Assembly (NCBI RefSeq): GCF_001456115.1
Contig: NZ_CP013265.1
Location: 1-64,000 of the forward strand
Length of the DNA stretch: 64,000 bases
Source: Sphingobium baderi
GTDB lineage: Bacteria > Pseudomonadota > Alphaproteobacteria > Sphingomonadales > Sphingomonadaceae
Direction of reading: 5' to 3'
The translations under genes were made by a program, and so were the position numbers. Shown piece after piece: positions 35,514-43,789 of the stretch. Under the pieces are notes generated by a model. It was not told the DNA's origin and made no database searches. It was given only the letters and a program-made list of their open reading frames with translations. How positions within the stretch are numbered: position 1 is the first letter of the stretch; each line of letters begins with the position of its first letter.

Positions 35514-36149
35514 ATGGTAGACCGCGTTTCCGCGTCGATCACGATCGGCGGCACCGTCAGCCTGTCCCTTTGGAAGAGCCTCGCTGCCGCGATCGCGGCC
35601 GAGGCCCTGTCCACCGATTGGGACGGCGAGCCTTTCAACGACAGCGACCTTACCGAAGGCCAGCCCTTGCGCCTCTATGCGCATGAAGTCGCGAATGGCT
35701 GCTTCAAGGAACTGGAGCCGATCTGCGAGGCGCATGGCGTGCCGTTCGTGCGTTCCTCCTACGGTTTCACCGGGCAATGGGGCCCGGAAAAGGTCATCTT
35801 CACCGGGACCGGCGATCCCGTGATCTATCCCTGCAGCGAAGACGGCACCGCCTATGTCGATCGCGCCAAGATCGAGGCTCTGGGCACTCTCGCTGCGGTG
35901 AACGCCTATCTGGACGAGGCCGATTTCGCTGTTCCTCCGATCGTCATCACCGACGGGATCGAGGAGGGCGCCTCTAACGTGCCTTCCGTCGCGCTTGCCC
36001 AGGCCGTTCACGTCCCGCCACCGCTCGAGATCGCGAGAATGCTCGTACTCAGCACCATCCATATGAGCCCCGCCACGGCCGCAAACTGGATGGCGCATTG
36101 TCCATGGGCCTGCTTCGACAAGGACGACTATGGCGCACGTCTGCGATGA
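35514..36149 (+). CDS. Hypothetical protein, 211 aa
   Basis: The start at 35514 (MVDRVSASITIGG) follows GAGGG. Mixed alpha/beta, with LSLWKSLAAAIAAEALSTDW near residue 16 and FVRSSYGFTGQWGPEKVIFT near 77. No family recognised. It overlaps the following small gene by 20 bases. Confidence 0.6.
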   Translation: MVDRVSASITIGGTVSLSLWKSLAAAIAAEALSTDWDGEPFNDSDLTEGQPLRLYAHEVANGCFKELEPICEAHGVPFVRSSYGFTGQWGPEKVIFTGTGDPVIYPCSEDGTAYVDRAKIEALGTLAAVNAYLDEADFAVPPIVITDGIEEGASNVPSVALAQAVHVPPPLEIARMLVLSTIHMSPATAANWMAHCPWACFDKDDYGARLR

Positions 36150-36312
36150 CGTCGGGATCACCGAGGCCGAGGGTGTCCCCGTCGAGATCCGTTCGGCCAT
36201 CCATGTCGCCAAGCGCGAAAACTGCGACTGGATCATGTGGGATTGCGATGGCCCGCAGGTCGACGAGCTGCCAGAATACGAGTGGGGAGACGCTCCCCGT
36301 ACCTCACCATGA
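36130..36312 (+). CDS. Small acidic hypothetical protein, 60 aa
   Basis: Begins at ATG 36130 inside the previous gene and ends in a four-base overlap (ATGA at 36309) with the split PAPS-reductase-like gene. The short acidic product (MAHVCDDVGITEAEGVPVEI) has no recognised motif. Support comes from tight coupling on both sides. Confidence 0.45.
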   Translation: MAHVCDDVGITEAEGVPVEIRSAIHVAKRENCDWIMWDCDGPQVDELPEYEWGDAPRTSP

Positions 36313-36953
36313 CACGGCTGCAGAGCGCCCCCAAAGCCGTTGACGTGAGAAACCGCGTCCCGGACTACCTCTTGCCGCCCCGCGCCCCGCACGTCCTCGC
36401 CTACGGCGTGGGCGTCGATTCCACCGCGCTTCTGATCGAATTGGAAGCCCGCGGCGAAAAGCCCGACCTTGTGATCACGGCGGATACCGGCGTCGAGAAG
36501 CCGGCCACTTACGAGTACCTCGACGTTATCCGTCCATGGATGGCCGCACGCGGTATCCCTTTCGAGATCGTTCGCTATCAGCCGCGGCGTTTCAAGCACT
36601 GGCCGCCCTATTATTCTCTGCTCGAAATGGCGCTCACCAACGCCACCCTGCCCAGCAAATCGCTCGGTGGCTCCAGTTGCAGCCTGAAATACAAGAAGGC
36701 GCCACAGGACGCCTTCCTGAAAACGTGGCAGCCCGCGATCGACGCATGGGCGAGGGGTCAGAAGGTGACGCGACTGATCGGGTTCGACGCCGGCAAGCGC
36801 GATACGATCCGCTACACCCATGCCGCCAAGATCGAAGATCCGCTCTACGACTATCGCTATCCGCTGCGCGAATGGGGGATGGACCGTGAAGCGTGCGAAC
36901 GCCGCATCACCGCTTCGGGGCTCCCCGTCCCGAGTAAGTCAAGTTGTTTCTTC
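36309..36953 (+). pseudogene. 5' fragment of a PAPS-reductase-like gene split by GInt-B
   Basis: ATG 36309 begins a PP-loop protein with GVGVDST (33-39), a variant of SGGxDS, then ITADTGVEKPATYEYLDV, LPSKSLGGSSCSLKYKKAP and GFDAGKRDTIRYTHAA. The frame is intact up to SCFF at 36953, where GInt-B begins; what follows (to a stop at 37025) is island sequence. Joining TTC (36951) to TTT/TGC at 49197-49202 gives the expected SCFFCIGM motif and an intact frame of about 329 aa ending at 49544. The break falls at a conserved Cys motif, so the gene is dead while the island is present. Confidence 0.85.
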
Positions 36954-37046
36954 TTATGTTTGCAGATGGTGTCTCGTCTCATCACAACCCTTTATTTATG
37001 CGCTATAAAATTAACCGCCGTTTGAGACGATTCGAGACCATTGAAG

Positions 37047-37112
37047 CGCTCGGGACAGTTGCAAAGCGCTACTGCACTTTGCAACTGTCCCGAGCGCAAC
37101 CGCCGAAGGCGG
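37047..37112 (-). other. Double-hairpin element at the 3' end of GInt-B
   Basis: On the plus strand: CGCTCGGGACAGTTGCAAAG (37047-37066), a 10-base loop (37067-37076), CTTTGCAACTGTCCCGAGCG (37077-37096), fully paired; then CCGCCGAAGGCGG (37100-37112). Read on the minus strand, the gin direction, it has the same order as the copy at 31347-31412: small hairpin, long hairpin, island end. The loop is identical. Differences are confined to the stem and are compensated. It lies 94 bp from the crossover point. Confidence 0.85.
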
Positions 37113-37367
37113 CGCGACTCGTCGCGGGGGCATCCGGAATGACTTTGCTGAGCGGAAGAAACTAACTTGCCATTGCCTGTCGGGTTGCTGATGCGGCCTT
37201 GATCATTGCGCCGACAGATTGGGAAATGTCTGGTACGCGCCCAAATCGGCCGTTTGGGCCAAGCCGTGCCGCCCCCGAAACCTGCCATTCCTCCGGATAC
37301 TTGGTGCGTTGGGAGTACCGCTTCATCGACACTCCCATTTGACAGTCAGGCCAAGAGGACCTTCGAT

Positions 37368-38114
37368 TCAGCTTTGAGGCGCGATGGCGATCGCAGAATG
37401 GTCTGTGGAGGCATCGACTGGAACACCCGCCTCCTTGCGTTCGGAATAGCGGTCGACAAGTTGCACCGCATGCGGACGCATCAGCACGGTGAAGCGGACC
37501 AGCTCCTCCATGACGTCGATGATCCGATCGTAATAGCTCGACGCCCGCATCCGGCCGTCTTCGTCGAACTCTTTGTACGCCATTGCTACCGACGACTGGT
37601 TGGGGATCGTGAACATCCGCATCCACCGACCCAACAGGCGCAGTGAATTGACGGCATTGAAGGATTGCGAGCCGCCGGACACCTGCATGACGGCAAGTGT
37701 CCGTCCTTGCGTCGGCCGCATCCCGCGCATCTGAAGCGGGAGGTGGTCGATCTGCATCTTCATGATGCCGCTGATCTGGCCGTGTCGCTCCGGGCTGCAC
37801 CAGACCATGCCTTCGGACCAGAGCGCGTGCTCGCGCAGCTCATGCACGGCCGGGTGGTCGTCTCCGGCCACCTGATCGGGCAGCGGCAGGTCGCTGGGAT
37901 CGAAGATCCGCGTCTCGGCGCCGAAGAACTGCAACAGGCGAGCAGCCTCCTCCACGGCGAGGCGCGAGAACGAGCGTTCCCTGAGCGAACCATAAAGCAA
38001 CAGAATGCGGGGCGGAGGCTGGTCTGAGCCGAGGCCGGTGGCTGGACGCTCGAATGCGAACGCCTTGTCCAACGCCGGCAAATGGTCGGGGGCTGCGAGT
38101 TCACGCAATCTCAT
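37368..38114 (-). CDS. arsH: ArsH organoarsenical oxidase / NADPH-FMN reductase
   Basis: The 248-aa flavoprotein has the FMN-binding [11 protein letters not shown] motif near residue 42 and the ArsH signature [20 protein letters not shown] near 107. ArsH oxidises trivalent methylarsenicals with NADPH and FMN, detoxifying them in the cytoplasm. The N-terminal extension before the flavodoxin fold is typical. It is the last gene of the minus-strand group arsO, arsR, GNAT, arsH. The start overlaps, by a few bases, the end of a small open frame (38101-38328) that I do not call. Confidence 0.9.
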   Translation of the reverse strand: MRLRELAAPDHLPALDKAFAFERPATGLGSDQPPPRILLLYGSLRERSFSRLAVEEAARLLQFFGAETRIFDPSDLPLPDQVAGDDHPAVHELREHALWSEGMVWCSPERHGQISGIMKMQIDHLPLQMRGMRPTQGRTLAVMQVSGGSQSFNAVNSLRLLGRWMRMFTIPNQSSVAMAYKEFDEDGRMRASSYYDRIIDVMEELVRFTVLMRPHAVQLVDRYSERKEAGVPVDASTDHSAIAIAPQS

Positions 38115-38281
38115 TCTCGAATACCTTTCTCAAGTCGGCTGCACGCCGCTTCATTTCGGCGGCAAAATGTCTGTTCGAACCTCGCCCGGCACGACTGCGG
38201 TCCACTTCTTCGCGGGACGATCGCAGGGCATCGCGGTCGAAGAACCGGGCGGCACTGACCGACCGCACAGGTATTTGGGCT

Positions 38282-38818
38282 CTAGGCCGGTCGATCCGCT
38301 GTCGGCGCAGAAGCCGTGCCGCCGCCAAGCGCGATCTGCATGTAGACGGTGTCGAGCCATCGGCCCGCCTTCCAGCCCATGCCTGTCAGTCGGCCGACGT
38401 GTTCGAAGGCGCAGGATCCGTGCAGCGCAACGGAAGCAGGTTCGCCGCCTCCGATCACAGCGACCATTTGCCGGAAGCCGTAAGTTTCCGCAGCATCAAG
38501 CAAAGCCGTGAGAAGTCGCTTGCCGATCCCGGAGCCCCGTCGATCATGCGCGATGTAGATGCTGTTCTCGCAAGCAAAAGCGTAGGCAGGACGATCTCGG
38601 AACTGCGTCGCGTATGCATAGCCGACAACTTCCGTTCCCTCGCAGGCGACGAGGAAAGGCCAATTCCGGTCGGTGATGGTCTCAATCTTGACGGTGGTCT
38701 CGGCAACCGTGGGCGGAACGATCTCATAGGTCGCCGTGCCGTGCAGTACGTGATGGGCGTAGATGGCAGCGATGGCTTCCGCGTCATCGACGGTCACGCT
38801 TCGAACAGAGATCGTCAC
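38282..38818 (-). CDS. GNAT N-acetyltransferase, PPT/ArsN1-like
   Basis: The 178-aa protein has the phosphinothricin-acetyltransferase pattern: AIAAIYAHHVLHGTATYE (15-32), YAYATQFRDRPAYAF near 67, the acetyl-CoA loop DRRGSGIGKRLL near 93, and FRQMVAVIGGGEPASVALH near 115. In ars operons, this subfamily (ArsN1) acetylates arsinothricin, an arsenic analogue of phosphinothricin. The location between arsR and arsH supports that role, but ordinary PPT or methionine-sulfoximine acetylation is also possible. Confidence 0.8.
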   Translation of the reverse strand: MTISVRSVTVDDAEAIAAIYAHHVLHGTATYEIVPPTVAETTVKIETITDRNWPFLVACEGTEVVGYAYATQFRDRPAYAFACENSIYIAHDRRGSGIGKRLLTALLDAAETYGFRQMVAVIGGGEPASVALHGSCAFEHVGRLTGMGWKAGRWLDTVYMQIALGGGTASAPTADRPA

Positions 38819-38923
38819 TGGCGTACTCCAAGTGGGCTTTTAAGGTTCAACATGGCAGGCAAACGCTGGCCGGTTCGCTGCACTGCGGGCGCACTTACAG
38901 GAACGGGATTCACTCGCGTCCCG

Positions 38924-39253
38924 TCAGATGCAGGTCAGCTCAGCCAGCAGCGGCTCGTAGAGTTCGGTTCGACCCTGGCAGCAATCCTTGGCGAGAAAGA
39001 CCATCACGCCGCGCAAGGAATCCAGGTTGGCGCGCTGAATTTGCTGTCGCCCGCGCTTTTCGGCGATGACGAGACCCGCCTTCACCATGACGGCGAGGTG
39101 CGTCGAAAATGTGCTCTGGCTCAGCCCAGATGCCTCGACCAATTCACCCGTGGAAAGCCCACCGGGCTCATGCCGGATCAACAGCCTGAAGGCCTCCAGT
39201 CGCGTAGGGTGCGCGAGCGCTGAAAGCAGAGCGAGGGCTTCTTCGGTGTTCAT
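38924..39253 (-). CDS. arsR: ArsR-family repressor (second copy)
   Basis: A 109-aa winged-helix regulator with the ArsR helix-turn-helix GELVEASGLSQSTFSTHLAV near residue 36 and a C-terminal Cys group, DCCQGRTELYEPLLAELTC, which probably binds As(III). Upstream, CCGATT (39267-39272) and AATCGG (39294-39299) form a spaced palindrome in an AT-rich region that may be its operator. It likely controls the downstream GNAT and arsH genes. It differs clearly from the ArsR at 40595 but shares the C-terminal CC motif. Confidence 0.88.
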   Translation of the reverse strand: MNTEEALALLSALAHPTRLEAFRLLIRHEPGGLSTGELVEASGLSQSTFSTHLAVMVKAGLVIAEKRGRQQIQRANLDSLRGVMVFLAKDCCQGRTELYEPLLAELTCI

Positions 39254-39328
39254 TCATCGTAATTTACCGATTGGATTGCGATCGTCAATATTGAATCGGA
39301 AATTCCCGATAAAAAGCCGGCCGGTGCC

Positions 39329-40384
39329 TCAGCTGTCGGCAGCCTCCGCCAGCGCCGAAGTGAGCAGCGCGGACACATCGCGTGCGGTTCGTGCAGCGCC
39401 CATCAGGGTCGCGGAGCCAGGCCCCGTCCAATCGCCGTATCCGGCCATCCAGAGGCGTTCCTCTTTGATCGAGCGATAGTCCTCAACGTGGACCCTGCCA
39501 TCGGCCTCCACCACGTTCAGCGATTGCAGGTGGTCGAGCGCCGGCTTGAATCCGGTGCACCAGATCACCGCATCCACGGCTGTTTCCGATCCATCGGGCC
39601 AAACTACGCCTGTTGCCGTCATTCGGGTGAATGGCCGCACCGAGGAGAGGTCGCCGCGATCGCGCGCCGCTTTGACAGGAGGAACCATCACGATGTCGCC
39701 GACACCGCCGACAGGCTCTCCATCTGGCGGCCCTTTCATCCGAGCCACGGCCCTTTCGAAGAGTACCCGCCCGTCGACATCATCGGGAAGAAACAGTGGG
39801 TCATGTGTTGTAACCCAGGTCGCGCTGGCAATCGGAGCAATCTCCGCCATGATTTGCGCGCCGCTGTTGCCACCCCCGACAACCAGCACCGATTGCCCGG
39901 CATAGGCCTCCGGGCGGTTGTACAGCGCGGAGTGGACTTGCGTCCCCTCAAACAGATCGTGACCGGGATACTCAGGCACATAGGAGTGCGACCAAGTACC
40001 GGTCGCGCTGACAACGAAGCGAGCAAAATAGGGCCCATCCTCCGTCACAACCTCCAGATGAGCGCCGGACCGGCGGATGGTCTCTACGCGTACGGGCCTT
40101 TGGATGGGCAGCTTGTAGCGTTCCTCGTAGCGGCTCAGGTAATCGAGCACATCATCGCGGGTCGGATACCCCTTGTGTGAGGGCGGGGGCATCAGCCAAC
40201 CGGGCAATGAACTGTATCCCGCTGGAGAAAACAGCCGCAGCGAATCCCAGCCATGCCGCCACGCGCCGCCAGGACCGGTTTCTGAATCGACGATCACGAA
40301 ATCTGCCCCGGAACGGCGTAGATAATAGCCCAACGACAGCCCCATTTGCCCGCCGCCAACTATGACGATGTCGTGCGTTTTCAT
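39329..40384 (-). CDS. arsO: Flavin-dependent monooxygenase, ArsO-like
   Basis: The start at 40384 ([20 protein letters not shown]) places the FAD GxGxxG loop at the N-terminus; the frame is open further upstream but reads as non-coding. A second Rossmann motif [12 protein letters not shown] near 175, for NADPH, and the FAD-binding ATGTWSH motif are present. Length is 351 aa. ArsO-type proteins are found in ars operons and are linked to arsenic detoxification, though their substrate is less well defined than that of ArsH. The gene reads leftward, 75 bp before the second arsR. Confidence 0.8.
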   Translation of the reverse strand: MKTHDIVIVGGGQMGLSLGYYLRRSGADFVIVDSETGPGGAWRHGWDSLRLFSPAGYSSLPGWLMPPPSHKGYPTRDDVLDYLSRYEERYKLPIQRPVRVETIRRSGAHLEVVTEDGPYFARFVVSATGTWSHSYVPEYPGHDLFEGTQVHSALYNRPEAYAGQSVLVVGGGNSGAQIMAEIAPIASATWVTTHDPLFLPDDVDGRVLFERAVARMKGPPDGEPVGGVGDIVMVPPVKAARDRGDLSSVRPFTRMTATGVVWPDGSETAVDAVIWCTGFKPALDHLQSLNVVEADGRVHVEDYRSIKEERLWMAGYGDWTGPGSATLMGAARTARDVSALLTSALAEAADS

Positions 40385-40512
40385 TCGGTCGCTCCCATTC
40401 CGAGGATCGAGGCAGTGCTGGAGAAAGCATTGGCGCCGCAGCAGCTTGCTTGAGCTCGCATAACTTTGAACGACGTGCATTCCTCTAAGGACCGCAATAG
40501 CACGGTGAATCC

Positions 40513-40568
40513 ATATTTCCACGGTTTTGGAAATATCGATTGACGAGCCTTCGGCGCGCCCATATTTC
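40513..40568 (+). promoter_or_regulatory. ars promoter and palindromic operator
   Basis: ATATTTCC (40513-40520) and GGAAATAT (40529-40536) form a perfect palindrome of 24 bp. It is followed by TTGACG (40540-40545) and a weak -10 near 40564. A second related half-site, ATATTTCGATAAT, lies at 40562-40574. The palindrome just upstream of arsR at 40595 is the likely ArsR operator. The region also separates the divergent arsO gene. Confidence 0.55.
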
Positions 40569-40594
40569 GATAATCCTAGAAGGATCGACGAATC

Positions 40595-40945
40595 ATGAAT
40601 GACCTCAACTCCCAGGTGTGGGCAGTCGATGCATTGAGCGCTTTGGCGCATGAAACGCGCTTGTCCGTGTTCCGCATGCTGATCCAGGCAGGGCCGGAAG
40701 GCCATGTCGCGGGCGCCATTGCCGAGCGCGCGGGCGTGCCGCAGTCGACGATGTCCCACCACTTGAGCACGCTTGAGCGCGCAGGCCTCGTTCAATCCGA
40801 ACGGGAAAGCCGCCTCATCCGCTACCGCGCCAACTATGCCGGAATGCAGCGGCTGCTCACGTTCCTCATGCAGGATTGCTGCCAGGGGGCGCCGGAGATG
40901 TGCTCGGACCTGATCGCCAAGATTCGCTGCGATACATCAGCTTGA
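40595..40945 (+). CDS. arsR: ArsR-family arsenic repressor
   Basis: A 116-aa winged-helix repressor: [20 protein letters not shown] near residue 12, helix-turn-helix [20 protein letters not shown] near 42, and a C-terminal [19 protein letters not shown] cluster able to hold As(III). AGAAGGA precedes the start. It leads the plus-strand operon arsR-arsC-acr3 and would release the operator at 40513 on binding arsenite. Confidence 0.9.
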   Translation: MNDLNSQVWAVDALSALAHETRLSVFRMLIQAGPEGHVAGAIAERAGVPQSTMSHHLSTLERAGLVQSERESRLIRYRANYAGMQRLLTFLMQDCCQGAPEMCSDLIAKIRCDTSA

Positions 40946-40954
40946 GGGTGCTCC

Positions 40955-41905
40955 ATGTCCGACAGAACCTACAACGTCCTGTTCCTATGCACCGGTAACA
41001 GCGCGCGCTCCATCCTGGGCGAAGCGCTCATGAACCAGCTCGGTGGCGATCGCTTCGTGGCGTACAGCGCCGGCAGCCAGCCCAAGGGCAAGGTTCACCC
41101 GATGGCTCTTGCGGTTCTCGATGAAATGGGGATCGACAAGCGGGGCATGTATTCCAAGAGCTGGGACGAGTTCGCGAAGCCCGGCGCTCCTAAGTTCGAT
41201 TTTATCTTCACCGTCTGTGACAACGCCGCCGGTGAGACATGCCCGGTGTGGATCGGACATCCGATCACGGCGCATTGGGGTATTGAGGACCCGGCCGCAG
41301 TTGAAGGCGAAGGCCAGCGCGAGGCGTTCCTGAAGGCGCTGCGCTATCTTCACAACCGCATCTCGCTGTTCCTCACCCTCCCGCACGACAGCATCGACAA
41401 GATGGCGATGCAGCAAAAACTTCTCGAAATCGGCCAAAGCGAAGGTGCGAGCCTCAAAGCTGGAGCAAACAGTATGACCACCGACATCATCATCTACCAC
41501 AACCCGGAGTGCGGCACGTCGCGCAATGCCCTCGCGATGATCCGCAATGCCGGCATCGAGCCGCACGTCATTGAGTATCTGAAGACGCCGCCCTCGCGCG
41601 CATTGCTGGAAAGCCTGATCTCGCGTGCGGCTATGACCCCTCGCGCGCTGCTTCGCGAGAAAGGCACGCCTTATGCCGAACTGGGCCTGGGTAATGCCGA
41701 CCTCACCGATGCCGAATTGATCGATGCGATGATGGAGCATCCGATCCTTATCAACCGGCCGCTGGTCGTCTCACCGCTCGGCGTTAAGCTATGCCGTCCG
41801 TCCGAAGAAGTGCTCGACCTCATTCCCGCTGCGCAGCAAGGCGCTTTCGCGAAGGAAGACGGCGAACAGGTGGTCGATGCGGCCGGCAATCGCGTAGCTG
41901 GCTGA
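40955..41905 (+). CDS. arsC: Two-domain arsenate reductase (LMW-phosphatase type plus glutaredoxin type)
   Basis: One 316-aa reading frame holds two unrelated arsenate reductases. Residues 1-150 are the low-molecular-weight-phosphatase type: C12 in CTGNSAR, with [12 protein letters not shown] near 88 giving the extra thiols of the thioredoxin-linked class. Residues 174-305 are the glutaredoxin-linked Ars[12 protein letters not shown] with C186. The junction still carries GGAG-N8-ATG at 41474, so the second domain can perhaps also be made alone; the fusion looks like loss of a stop between neighbouring genes. Both domains reduce As(V) to As(III) for export by Acr3. Confidence 0.88.
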   Translation: MSDRTYNVLFLCTGNSARSILGEALMNQLGGDRFVAYSAGSQPKGKVHPMALAVLDEMGIDKRGMYSKSWDEFAKPGAPKFDFIFTVCDNAAGETCPVWIGHPITAHWGIEDPAAVEGEGQREAFLKALRYLHNRISLFLTLPHDSIDKMAMQQKLLEIGQSEGASLKAGANSMTTDIIIYHNPECGTSRNALAMIRNAGIEPHVIEYLKTPPSRALLESLISRAAMTPRALLREKGTPYAELGLGNADLTDAELIDAMMEHPILINRPLVVSPLGVKLCRPSEEVLDLIPAAQQGAFAKEDGEQVVDAAGNRVAG

Positions 41906-41918
41906 GCGAGCAGGACCC

Positions 41919-42998
41919 ATGACCATCGAGCCCAAGCCGGAACGTCTCTCGTTCCTTGATCGCTATCTGACCCTCTGGATATTCCTGGCCATGGCGCTGG
42001 GCGTAGGCTTGGGCTCCGTGTTCCCCGGCCTACCAAAGACAATCGACAGCCTGTCTTGGGGGTCGACAAACATCCCCATCGCAATCGGCCTGATCCTCAT
42101 GATGTATCCGCCGCTTGCGCGGGTACGGTATGAGGAACTGCCTCATATCCTCGACGACAAGCGCATCCTTGTGATCTCGCTCATCCAGAACTGGCTTATC
42201 GGACCAGTCCTGATGTTCGCCCTCGCGGTCCTGTTCCTGCGCGACAAGCCGGAATACATGACCGGCCTGATCCTGATCGGTCTGGCGCGTTGCATCGCCA
42301 TGGTTATCGTCTGGAACCAACTTGCGAAGGGCAACAACCAGTACGTTGCAGCGCTGGTCGCGTTCAACTCGATCTTCCAGATCTTGTTCTTCAGCGTCTA
42401 CGCTTGGTTCTTCCTGGCTTTCCTGCCGCCGTTGTTCGGGCTCGAAGGTAGCGTGATCGACGTGAGTTTCTGGACGATTGCCCAAGCTGTCTTGATCTAC
42501 CTTGGCATTCCGTTCCTCGCCGGCTTCGTGACCCGAAAGGTGCTGACGAAGGCCAAGGGCAACGAGTGGTATGAGCACACGTTCCTGCCGAAGATTGGGC
42601 CCGTGACGCTGGTCGCGCTGCTCTTCACGATCGTTGCTATGTTCAGCCTCAAGGGAAGCGAAATTCTCGCGCTGCCCGGTGATGCCCTGCGCGTGGCGGT
42701 CCCGTTGACGATCTATTTCGTCGTCCAGTTCACGATCGCGTTCTTCATGGGGAAGCTCGTCGAGAGCGATTACCCGCGCACGACGGCCGTTGCCTTCACA
42801 GCGGCAGGCAACAACTTCGAACTCGCCATCGCGGTTGCCATTGCGGCTTTCGGGCTTTCGTCGCCGGTTGCGTTCGCTGCAGTGATTGGGCCGCTGGTCG
42901 AGGTGCCGGTCCTGATCCTGCTGGTCAATGTTGCCTTCTGGTTTGGACGGCGCTGGTTCCCTGACACTGTGCCACAGCGGGCGCGCGCGTCCACCTGA
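41919..42998 (+). CDS. acr3: Arsenite efflux transporter Acr3
   Basis: The 359-aa protein has ten hydrophobic segments. The Acr3 signatures include [17 protein letters not shown] near residue 124, around the conserved transport Cys in LIGLARC, and [15 protein letters not shown] near 290 with its conserved Glu. It exports arsenite from the cytoplasm, driven by the membrane potential. It starts 13 bp after arsC and closes the plus-strand operon. Length and motifs are normal for the family. Confidence 0.93.
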   Translation: MTIEPKPERLSFLDRYLTLWIFLAMALGVGLGSVFPGLPKTIDSLSWGSTNIPIAIGLILMMYPPLARVRYEELPHILDDKRILVISLIQNWLIGPVLMFALAVLFLRDKPEYMTGLILIGLARCIAMVIVWNQLAKGNNQYVAALVAFNSIFQILFFSVYAWFFLAFLPPLFGLEGSVIDVSFWTIAQAVLIYLGIPFLAGFVTRKVLTKAKGNEWYEHTFLPKIGPVTLVALLFTIVAMFSLKGSEILALPGDALRVAVPLTIYFVVQFTIAFFMGKLVESDYPRTTAVAFTAAGNNFELAIAVAIAAFGLSSPVAFAAVIGPLVEVPVLILLVNVAFWFGRRWFPDTVPQRARAST

Positions 42999-43420
42999 GC
43001 CTGAGTTCGCGAACTGTTGTCTGCGCCGAGATCTCTCAACGATAGCCCTCTCGGCACAGACACAGCAGTTGCGCCTGCTCGACATCACTTCGCCAACGGC
43101 AGCTTTCTTCGTTTTTCAAACCAGAACCGGTCGGACAGCAAGCGGCCCATCGCGGTCATTTACATGCGAGATACCCGTTCAAGCTGCTGGTCGCAGGCAG
43201 GCTGTTGATTGAGAGAATTTTTCGTCGAGCGATGGGCCCAACCAAAATCCATCAAGCGTTGTGCAGGGCAGGATCAGTGCTGCGCAAGCGGGGAGGGTTC
43301 TAAACTGAATCTGCGTTCAATGGGTATCCCGCCCGTGACGGGCTCGCGTCGCCATGTAGCGTAGAGCGAATTGAGCGTGCAACGTGGCGTCGATTGTAAT
43401 GTCCTCAGGGCTCGCTCGCA
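42999..43420. other. Intergenic stretch between acr3 and ginD
   Basis: No gene is supported in these 422 bases; the open frames on both strands lack ribosome sites and family features. It lies between the convergent ends of the arsenic operon and the gin operon, at the cargo border of GInt-B. I see no clear terminator hairpin. Confidence 0.6.
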
Positions 43421-43789
43421 TCATGAGCTGGCCGCCCCTGGTTTTGGCAGCATTGAACGCAATTGCCGGATTTCCGCCTCTTTGGCTTCCAACGCAGCCT
43501 CCAGCATGATGATACGATTGAGCAACTGGTTGATCACGTTGCGCAGCTCGGCCTTACCGCTCGTGATTTGTGGTTTGGCCTTCGGCGGCTTCGGAGCTTC
43601 ATCTAACAAAGCGAGAAGTTTGGAGCATCGATAGGCCGTCGCTCGACTGACCCCCGCCTCGCGGGCAACATTGGTTATGCTCAGCTTGCCATTCGTCGCG
43701 GTGCCTTTGCCGTCGCGCAAGCGGTTATAGGCGTCAAGCAGCGCGACGGTGGTTTGCGATTTTCGGGGAGGGTTCGCTTTCCTCGTCAT
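43421..43789 (-). CDS. ginD: GinD-like small helix-turn-helix protein
   Basis: This 122-aa protein has a helix-turn-helix (SITNVAREAGVSRATAYRCS, about residues 37-56) and a C-terminal coiled coil (MLEAALEAKEAEIRQLRSML). It overlaps ginC by four bases (ATGA at 43786). It corresponds to the fourth gene of GInt operons, which is required for recombination, and also resembles the TnpC/DUF6262 partner of Tn554-like recombinases. It may act as a DNA-binding accessory that shapes the recombination complex. It is the only ginD in the window. Confidence 0.8.
   Translation of the reverse strand: MTRKANPPRKSQTTVALLDAYNRLRDGKGTATNGKLSITNVAREAGVSRATAYRCSKLLALLDEAPKPPKAKPQITSGKAELRNVINQLLNRIIMLEAALEAKEAEIRQLRSMLPKPGAASS

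Noticed and set aside
31347..37112. The double hairpins as integron attC sites
   Set aside because: They lack the attC end signals (RYYYAAC and GTTRRRY) and no IntI gene is present; they track with gin operons instead.
38101..38328. A 75-codon minus-strand frame between the GNAT gene and arsH
   Set aside because: It overlaps the arsH start by a few bases but has no ribosome site and no family match, and it also overlaps the GNAT gene; at most a remnant.
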